Assembly (NCBI GenBank): GCA_964649385.1
Contig: CAZYRA010000043.1
Location: forward strand, 1 to 9,176
Origin: UBA5760 sp964649385
GTDB taxonomy: Bacteria > Chloroflexota > Dehalococcoidia > Dehalococcoidales > UBA5760
Direction: 5' to 3'
Length of the DNA stretch: 9,176 nucleotides
Made by a program: the position numbers and the translations under genes. Shown piece after piece: positions 1 through 3,919 of this stretch (position 1 is the stretch's first letter; each line of letters begins with the position of its first letter). The notes under the pieces are model-generated. The model was not told the DNA's origin, searched no databases, and saw only the letters and a list, made by a program, of their open reading frames with translations.

Positions 1-54
1 AGTGGTCCCCATTTGGACTGCCGAAGGTGGGCCCCTTTTCACTTGCCAAAAACA
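1..54. mobile_element. Probable IS21-family terminal repeats (partial, cut by window edge)
   Basis: Two imperfect tandem copies of a block of about 24 bases are visible. One starts GTGGTCCCC and ends GACTGCCGA; the next starts GTGGGCCCC and ends CACTTGCCA. They are followed by AAAAACA. Multiple tandem GTGG-CCCC...CTGCC blocks ending in CA are typical of IS21-family ends. Immediately after position 54 the reading frame of an IS256-type transposase begins in mid-protein, which fits an IS21-like element inserted into that gene. The transposase and ATPase genes (istA/istB) would lie left of the window and are not seen, so this rests on end structure alone. Confidence 0.4.
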
Positions 55-225
55 GTGGTTGGCATTTTCCCTAACAGAAACGCGGTGATCAGGCTGGTGG
101 GTGCGTTGCTGATGGAGCAACAGGACGAATGGATATCGGGTAGGCGCTACTTCTCAGAAGAATCAATACAGAATACGCTCGGAGATCATCAGGAGGAAAG
201 ACAACTGGTCGGTTGTGGGGTTTAG
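55..225 (+). pseudogene. IS256/mutator-family transposase, C-terminal remnant
   Basis: The frame reads VVGIFPNRNAVIRLVGALL, then MEQQDEWISGRRYFSEES, then a short tail to the stop at 223-225. The FPN...RLVGA.LMEQ.DEW..GRRYFS signature is characteristic of the extreme C-terminus of IS256-family (transposase mutator type) DDE transposases, which are usually about 400 aa. Only about 56 residues remain, and the DDE catalytic region is missing. The 5' side is replaced at about position 54 by what looks like an IS21-type end, so this copy cannot make an active transposase. The right terminal repeat of the same element follows at 248-277. The open frame extends upstream of position 55, but that part does not look like transposase. 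Confidence 0.75.
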
Positions 226-229
226 CAAA

Positions 230-439
230 TTACAGAAACCGCCGATGGCAATTTACACCACTTGACGGGACACTACCCAATTGCTGTAGTTCTAACAGGA
301 AACTACGTATATCCATCGCATGTATAGTAAACAGCGGGAGAACTGTAGCATGCTTAATCATAATCTCGGATACAGCATCAATAGCCTCCTGCAAATCTTC
401 ATCACTCCGGAGCTTACCTGTCATATCTGTCATATTCAT
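230..439 (-). CDS. Small unknown protein, C-terminus replaced by IS256 end
   Basis: A 69-aa frame starting MNMTDMTGKLRSDEDLQEAI. The ATG at 439 sits just 3' of the recombinase stop at 443-445, and the ribosome site GAGGA lies 7 nt upstream inside the recombinase gene, so translation is probably coupled. Residues 1-53 are the native part: an acidic N-terminus and predicted helices (LQEAIDAVSEIMIKHATVLP). From residue 54 the codons GGT AGT GTC are the first bases of the IS256-type terminal repeat. The last 16 residues are therefore IS-encoded and the original C-terminus is lost. Function is not recognised. Its place after an integrase gene suggests an accessory factor, but that is inference. 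Confidence 0.5.
   Translation of the reverse strand: MNMTDMTGKLRSDEDLQEAIDAVSEIMIKHATVLPLFTIHAMDIRSFLLELQQLGSVPSSGVNCHRRFL
248..277. mobile_element. IS256-family right terminal inverted repeat
   Basis: Read on the minus strand from 277 inward, the sequence starts GGTAGTGTCCCGTCAAGTGG and continues TGTAAATTGC. A GG(T/G)AGTGTCCC...TGTAAA end lying 20-50 bp past the transposase stop is typical of IS256-family elements. The stop is at 225, which fits. The boundary at 277 coincides with the point where the minus-strand 69-aa ORF begins to encode IS sequence. The left end and target duplication are not in the window, so the boundary cannot be confirmed by a direct repeat. Confidence 0.6.
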
Positions 440-442
440 TTC

Positions 443-1312
443 TCATTCCTCACTCCTCCAGAATTTCAAGAACGGATGGACTTCAAACACTTCTCGGTCA
501 AGGAAGAATGGGTCGGAGCTCAATATCTCTGGCCTATCGTATACACCTGCCATTTGCGTCCCTAGATACCTGGCACCGGTAGACTTCCTGCTCCACCTCA
601 GGAAGTAGCCGACTAGCGTTAATGGCTTATCGGCTTTGGCCAGTGCTCCGGGGAGCAGGGTGTCCAGACAATTTCTAAAACTATGCCAGCCATAGCCCTT
701 CGTGCTCTTCCCCAGTCCCTTCTTGCAGATCCGGATAAACATAGCTGACAACGATGACACATTGTTTTCCTGCGGCCGGTAGGCTTCAATATAGAGCATT
801 ATTTCGTCAGGGATGAGGTGTGTCCTCTTTTCACCCTTCTTGGCGGTGTCTATGTAGATGGAGTTTTCCTTGATGTCTCGTTTTTTGATGCGGGCCAGCT
901 CGATACGTCTCGGTGCATAAGTGGTGGCAAGCGCCAGGTAGAAGCATTCCCCTTTGGAGTACAGCTCACGGTTTTTGATTAGCTGCTCAACCTCTTCCCT
1001 GGTGAAAGCCGGGGTTGTGGCTTCCGAGGGGGCCTCCGGGCGGTCCTCTTTTATCAGTGGCCAGTCCCAACGATTGGCTTGGTAAAGCTTCTGGAGCACA
1101 GCAAAGAGAGTCCTGAGGGTGCTATCACTTTTCCCCTCTTCCCGTCTGTGGAGAAAGTATCGGCGGAGGTCCATTTCATCCGGCGGAATCCGGTTGTCCC
1201 CCAACCAGGTCAAAAACTGATTGGCCATGGACAGGTAGCCGGTGAGAGTATCGGGCGACCGGGGCCGCGGCGAGGTGAGCACCAATTTGAGATTGTCAAG
1301 CTCTGTCTGCAT
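443..1312 (-). CDS. Tyrosine recombinase/integrase with tryptophan at the second-histidine position
   Basis: 289 aa from the ATG at 1312, chosen because AGAGG lies 7 nt upstream; the longer open frame back to 1390 has no comparable site. Residues about 20-85 look like a SAM-like core-binding domain (YLSMANQFLTWL...). The catalytic domain starts near AFTREEVEQLI at 102. Visible active-site residues are R135 (RRIEL), a lysine in TAKKGEKR (K158/K159), H210-x-x-R213 (HSFR), W240 where LGH is usual, and Y249 nine residues later (ARYLG). The R-K-H-R-(H/W)-Y set is therefore complete, using the rarer W. About 40 residues follow the tyrosine, a longer tail than in XerC/D. The start overlaps the 90-aa upstream gene by 17 bp. 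It should cut and rejoin DNA at a specific site; no target is evident. Confidence 0.85.
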   Translation of the reverse strand: MQTELDNLKLVLTSPRPRSPDTLTGYLSMANQFLTWLGDNRIPPDEMDLRRYFLHRREEGKSDSTLRTLFAVLQKLYQANRWDWPLIKEDRPEAPSEATTPAFTREEVEQLIKNRELYSKGECFYLALATTYAPRRIELARIKKRDIKENSIYIDTAKKGEKRTHLIPDEIMLYIEAYRPQENNVSSLSAMFIRICKKGLGKSTKGYGWHSFRNCLDTLLPGALAKADKPLTLVGYFLRWSRKSTGARYLGTQMAGVYDRPEILSSDPFFLDREVFEVHPFLKFWRSEE

Positions 1313-1568
1313 TATTAAGCCTCTCATACGCCGCCCCGATTTGGAAGCCGAGGTAAGCCAATGCCAATGGGCGGAGCTCCTGGCTTGCAAATTTCAGCAT
1401 TGTGGCAATCACTTCGCCAGTATCCCCAGAGGGCACTTCTACTTCATCAGCAAGTCCGTTCAGCTTATTGACTATTCCAATCATTACTGAAACCTCAGGC
1501 TTCGGGTACTGTTTTCTCAGTATCTCCTCTACCTCTCTTTGCCACTTCGGTTTCTGTCCTGCTTCCAT
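1296..1568 (-). CDS. Unknown 90-aa protein, first gene of the recombinase operon
   Basis: Starts at the ATG at 1568 with a strong AGGAGG 6 nt upstream (GGTCAA spacer). It begins MEAGQKPKWQREVEEILRKQ. The N-terminus is charged and helical; the centre (MIGIVNKLNGLADEVEV, then SGDTGEVIATMLKFAS) and C-terminus (LALAYLGFQIGAAYERLNNA) also look helical. No Cys/His cluster, HTH or transmembrane segment is obvious. The stop overlaps the recombinase start by 17 bp, so the two are co-transcribed and probably translationally coupled. By position it could be a recombination directionality factor or partner protein, but no family is recognised. Confidence 0.65.
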   Translation of the reverse strand: MEAGQKPKWQREVEEILRKQYPKPEVSVMIGIVNKLNGLADEVEVPSGDTGEVIATMLKFASQELRPLALAYLGFQIGAAYERLNNADRA

Positions 1569-1608
1569 TTGACCCCTCCTAGACGATTGGTCTATAATAT
1601 CTAATATG

Positions 1609-1637
1609 AGTGTAACACAGCTTAAAATCTTTGTCAA
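1609..1637 (-). promoter_or_regulatory. Sigma70-type promoter for the recombinase operon
   Basis: On the minus strand, TTGACA (1632-1637) is followed after exactly 17 bp by TACACT (1609-1614), a full-consensus -35 with a 4/6 -10. It lies about 40 bp upstream of the ATG at 1568 and its AGGAGG. The odd palindrome GTGTTACAC overlaps the -10 and could be a repressor site. The 108-bp gap to the divergent methyltransferase start is the control region for both genes. Confidence 0.6.
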
Positions 1638-1664
1638 TTGGTTACCGGTCCCGGTCAAAGGTGC

Positions 1665-1670
1665 TATAAT
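1665..1670 (+). promoter_or_regulatory. Perfect TATAAT -10 box six bases before the methyltransferase ATG
   Basis: TATAAT at 1665-1670 is followed by TATACG and then ATG at 1677. Transcription from this box would start at or next to the start codon and give a leaderless mRNA. The -35 match (TTACCG, 1642-1647, 17-bp spacer) is weak, 3/6. An alternative reading is that AAAGGTG at 1657-1663 acts as a distant ribosome site, 13 nt away, on a transcript from further upstream. Confidence 0.35.
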
Positions 1671-1676
1671 TATACG

Positions 1677-2045
1677 ATGAATAGATTGACGGCTGTATTA
1701 GGGAGCGTGGTTGTTCTTGCCGGGACCTACATCGTTCGTGACTTCCTCCACCTGATGGCCACCAAGGAGGCGGCCTTTGAGAAGGCGAGGGAGATTAGCA
1801 ACGGTAAGGGGATAATCAACTTGGGGTGCGGACCACACCGGACATTTATGTCCCAGGTAATAGCCGAGTCGCCTGAGGTGCTGGCAAATATTGACGTCGC
1901 CATGGACGGCATGCCGCGGTTTCTGCAGCTCGATATGGAGAGGGAGCCGCTGCCCTTTGGTGATAAGCAATTCGGGTATGCTTTCGCGAGCCACGTGCTG
2001 GAACACCTATCAAAGTGCAAGTCGGCCACCGAATACTGTAGATAG
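1677..2045 (+). pseudogene. Membrane-anchored class I SAM-dependent methyltransferase, 3' truncated
   Basis: The frame starts MNRLTAVLGSVVVLAGTYIV, a hydrophobic segment (about residues 5-23) that could anchor the protein in the membrane. Motif I of SAM-binding methyltransferases follows as IINLGCGPHR (46-55), then an acidic loop (NIDVAMDG, 71-78), and LPFGDKQFGYAFASHVLEHL (92-111), the usual methyltransferase-11 segment. Such proteins normally continue for 80 or more residues past the HVLEHL motif. Here homology-like sequence ends at about 2010-2013 and the frame stops at 2045 after unrelated residues (SKCKSATEYCR). The DNA beyond the break belongs to the minus-strand recombinase gene, so the 3' half was lost at an insertion or rearrangement. 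The methyl acceptor is unknown. Confidence 0.6.
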
Positions 2046-2590
2046 ACTGAAGTGGTCGTAGGGCTTGAGTGCCCCAAGATTTTCTGCAATCTCTCAATAG
2101 TCATGCCGCGTTTGACACAGTGGATGGCAAAGCTGTGACGAAGCACATGCGGGTGTAATTTCCTATGCTTGGAGATAGCCGGGTCACCTATCTCCTTTAT
2201 CCCAGCTCTTCTTCCCAGTTTCCAGTAAATCTGGTCAACCCGCTGCTTGGTGATAGGAAAGAGAAGATCCCCCTTGTACGGAAATTGCTTTCTCCACTCT
2301 AAATACTCCGTCACCATGGCCAGGGTGCCCTGGTCAATGGGCACCACCCTTCTCCTCTCAATTGCCTTGCCATCCTTCTTCCTCATCTTCTGCACCTTGA
2401 TGATGACCCCCCTGCGCTCGTAGTCTATGTCAGACACATTTATGCCGATGAGCTCTGAGACTCTGATGCCGGTCCGCCATGGGATGCGGACAAGCAGGGC
2501 ATCCCTGGGGTTGGTGGCAACGGCAATGAGCCTCTCCACCTGTTCGGGTTCAAGGTATCCTTTTAAGTCGCGTATTGGAGTTATCGCCAT
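1727..2590 (-). CDS. Minimal (catalytic-domain-only) tyrosine recombinase with a rearranged C-terminal tail
   Basis: 287 aa from the ATG at 2590. There is no N-terminal arm or core-binding domain: the protein starts almost directly with LEPEQVERLIAVA. Catalytic residues are all present: R43 (TGIRVSEL), a lysine in KMRKKDGK, H148-x-x-R151 (HVLRH), H174 (LGHSS) and Y183 (nine residues after H174). The recognisable protein ends at about residue 192 (SVADLH). Residues 193-287 are the antisense of the truncated methyltransferase and look like non-coding translation. The native gene probably stopped a few residues past 192. The catalytic core appears intact, so it may still be active with an extra tail. 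Its start overlaps the zinc-ribbon gene by 10 bp; the ribosome site is only a weak GAGAG. Confidence 0.8.
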   Translation of the reverse strand: MAITPIRDLKGYLEPEQVERLIAVATNPRDALLVRIPWRTGIRVSELIGINVSDIDYERRGVIIKVQKMRKKDGKAIERRRVVPIDQGTLAMVTEYLEWRKQFPYKGDLLFPITKQRVDQIYWKLGRRAGIKEIGDPAISKHRKLHPHVLRHSFAIHCVKRGMTIERLQKILGHSSPTTTSVYLQYSVADLHFDRCSSTWLAKAYPNCLSPKGSGSLSISSCRNRGMPSMATSIFASTSGDSAITWDINVRCGPHPKLIIPLPLLISLAFSKAASLVAIRWRKSRTM

Positions 2591-2769
2591 TTTATCTTTT
2601 CTCTCTTTTGACGCTTATCCTTTAGCTGATAACATCGATGCCCACAGTTCAAGCATACTGCCTCATTCATCAGGCCATCCCACAGTAAAAATCCCTTTAT
2701 GCACCGCGGACAGCGTCTGCTGAAGAGACCAAACAGCAGCCAGGATTTAGACATTGCGGTTGTTGTCAT
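2581..2769 (-). CDS. Small zinc-ribbon protein upstream of the minimal recombinase
   Basis: 62 aa from the ATG at 2769, preceded by AGAGGA about 12 nt upstream. The alternative ATG at 2754 has no ribosome site. The key feature is C20-x-x-C23 (CPRC), fifteen residues, then C39-x-x-C42 (CLNC) with H44 and C46 next to it: a four-cysteine zinc ribbon. The C-terminus is very basic (KDKRQKREKIKWR), which suggests nucleic-acid contact. The stop overlaps the recombinase start by 10 bp, so they form a coupled pair. Since the recombinase lacks its own DNA-binding arm, this protein could supply one; that is inference. No named family is recognised. Confidence 0.65.
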   Translation of the reverse strand: MTTTAMSKSWLLFGLFSRRCPRCIKGFLLWDGLMNEAVCLNCGHRCYQLKDKRQKREKIKWR

Positions 2770-2909
2770 CGTTTTTCGTTATCCTCTTTCCTCTCCATTT
2801 TTAATTACCTTGTTATCGGTCTAGTTCCGGTAAAAAGGACCCTTAGTTTAGCCTACTTGCAGTGCTACGCTCACAAAGCTAAAAACGTCCGCTATCTTTT
2901 GCCCTACCT

Positions 2910-3470
2910 TTATTTGCTATATTTCTCACGCAATGCTGGGCTGGCATACCGTAGCAGATAACCCCGGCGATTTCTTTTATGTTTGTCTGTAGAACCCTTC
3001 GGTCTACCCAACTTCTTACCTTCTTGGAGAGCACGAGCCAGACCAGCTAAAGTCCGTTCACTCCTGCGCCTGCTTTCAAACTCAGCTACCCAGGCGGTAA
3101 TAGCATAAAGTAGATCAGCCATCGGCCCACTTTGCTCCGTCCAGAGCTCCTGAAGGCTGATGACCTGAACACCATACATCTTGAATCTGTCTATCAGCTC
3201 AAAGATTTTAGCTATGCCTTCACGGGTTAACCGGTCTAAAGCCCAAACCAAACATATATCGGCTTTCCGCCTTTTCAGGTCATTGAACAGCCTTGATAGC
3301 TCATGCTGATGTCCGCTACGCCAGGCACTCTCGCTCTCCTGATAGACCTCAACCAGCTCATGGCTCTTGTCAGCTATCCACTTCTCCAATGCCGGTAGCT
3401 GGTTATCTGCCGTCTGCTCACTTGAGCTTACCCGGAGATAAATTACTACTTTTACCTTTGGCACAGTCAC
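2910..3470 (-). CDS. Serine recombinase (resolvase/invertase family)
   Basis: 186 aa from a GTG at 3470, with AGGAGAG 7 nt upstream. The N-terminal catalytic domain is clear: VVIYLRVSSSEQ with nucleophile S15 in R-V-S, LVWALDRLTREG (75-85) holding the conserved D-R-L-x-R, and the long arm helix through AEFESRRRSERT (129-140). GRPKGS (155-160) marks the hinge to the DNA-binding end. That end is short and basic (DKHKRNRRGYLLRY) and does not match the classic resolvase helix-turn-helix. Length fits small resolvases (about 180-200 aa). Within this element it probably resolves dimers or drives site-specific recombination; the iteron region or the palindrome at 3489-3500 could be its target, though this is not shown. 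Confidence 0.9.
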   Translation of the reverse strand: MTVPKVKVVIYLRVSSSEQTADNQLPALEKWIADKSHELVEVYQESESAWRSGHQHELSRLFNDLKRRKADICLVWALDRLTREGIAKIFELIDRFKMYGVQVISLQELWTEQSGPMADLLYAITAWVAEFESRRRSERTLAGLARALQEGKKLGRPKGSTDKHKRNRRGYLLRYASPALREKYSK

Positions 3471-3488
3471 AAATTAACTCTCCTGATT

Positions 3489-3500
3489 TTCTCCGGAGAA
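3489..3500. repeat. 12-bp perfect palindrome upstream of the resolvase
   Basis: TTCTCCGGAGAA is a perfect dyad with no spacer, centred about 24 bp upstream of the resolvase GTG and just upstream of its ribosome site. It could be an operator through which a dimeric regulator, or the resolvase itself, controls expression. No second copy was seen. Confidence 0.35.
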
Positions 3501-3557
3501 TTTTGACGCACTACAATCAAAATCCTGGCCAGTTACTCTGGTTAATCGACCAATCCA

Positions 3558-3653
3558 TTAGCCGATTCTACTCCTAGCACCTCTGGTTGCTGGCGGGCCA
3601 GCAGGATTAACTGGCTCATTGACTCCATCAATCAAAACTTCTAATTTTGTCAC
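3558..3653 (-). CDS. Possible 31-aa peptide gene between iterons and resolvase
   Basis: A GTG at 3653 is preceded by a full AAAGGAGG (3659-3666) with a 5-nt spacer, among the strongest ribosome sites in the window. The frame encodes MTKLEVLIDGVNEPVNPAGP followed by PATRGARSRIG and stops at 3558-3560. The stop overlaps an ATG (TAATG) that opens a 13-codon frame. The proline/glycine-rich, basic tail resembles no family known to me. It may be a real small protein or leader peptide ahead of the resolvase, or the leftover 5' end of a longer gene. The rest of the interval 3471-3710 shows no other gene. Confidence 0.35.
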   Translation of the reverse strand: MTKLEVLIDGVNEPVNPAGPPATRGARSRIG

Positions 3654-3710
3654 CGGTGCCTCCTTTATTATTTGTAACTTTGCCTTTCAATATTTCGTAC
3701 CCCCTCCCGA

Positions 3711-3907
3711 CTGACACTTTGAAGCTACCCAGCTTGGGCTTTAGCTACTGACACTATACTGACACTATATACTGACACTTTACTGACACTTACTGACACT
3801 TACTGACACCTTGATATTAATTTTGCGAAGTGTCATAACCCTATGACACTTCTACGACACTTCTCCAGATACGACCCACGCCTAAAGTGTCAGCGTCGTA
3901 AGTGTCA
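3711..3907. repeat. Iteron array: twelve TGACACT heptamers, candidate replication origin
   Basis: Direct copies of TGACACT start at 3712, 3749, 3760, 3773, 3784, 3794, 3804 (TGACACC), 3844 and 3855 (CGACACT). Inverted copies (AGTGTCA) start at 3829, 3886 and 3901. In the dense stretch 3749-3810 the spacing is 11, 13, 11, 10 and 10 bp, close to one helical turn, and the wider unit reads ACTGACACTT. Helically phased short direct repeats next to a primase/helicase gene are the classic form of iteron origins in plasmids and integrative plasmids. Here the array lies downstream of the replication gene, between it and the resolvase, where upstream placement is more common. AT-rich DNA (3811-3824) inside the array could be the unwinding site. 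Confidence 0.8.
3827..3852. repeat. 11-bp perfect inverted repeat inside the iteron array
   Basis: GAAGTGTCATA (3827-3837) and TATGACACTTC (3842-3852) are perfect reverse complements separated by ACCC. Each arm holds one iteron core, so the pair forms a head-to-head dimer site. In iteron plasmids such inverted half-sites usually bind Rep dimers for autorepression or mark the origin core. Confidence 0.7.
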
Positions 3908-3919
3908 GTAGGTATCAAT

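Noticed and set aside
2770..2808. Ten-codon frame MERKEDNEKR overlapping the zinc-ribbon start
   Set aside because: It ends in the zinc-ribbon start region and looks like reading of the purine-rich ribosome-binding segment, not a gene.
2013..2861. Ten-base inverted match (TGCAAGTCGG at 2013-2022 and CCTACTTGCA at 2852-2861) flanking the zinc-ribbon/recombinase pair as element ends
   Set aside because: Nine of ten bases match, which can arise by chance in 9 kb when searched for after the fact, and the surrounding bases do not extend the similarity.
2847..2884. TTTAGC...GCTAAA inverted repeat between the resolvase and zinc-ribbon genes as a terminator or recombination site
   Set aside because: Arms are only 6 bp with a 26-base loop, without a GC-rich stem or U-tract; it does not match attC or a recognisable att structure.
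3518..3562. 13-codon frame MDWSINQSNWPGF starting in the stop of the 31-aa ORF
   Set aside because: Too short and without its own ribosome site; it may be chance, or only an effect of coupling.
3711..3907. CRISPR array
   Set aside because: The repeated unit is about 7-10 bp with 10-13 bp spacing and occurs in both orientations; there are no 25-40 bp repeats, no unique spacers of constant size and no cas genes.
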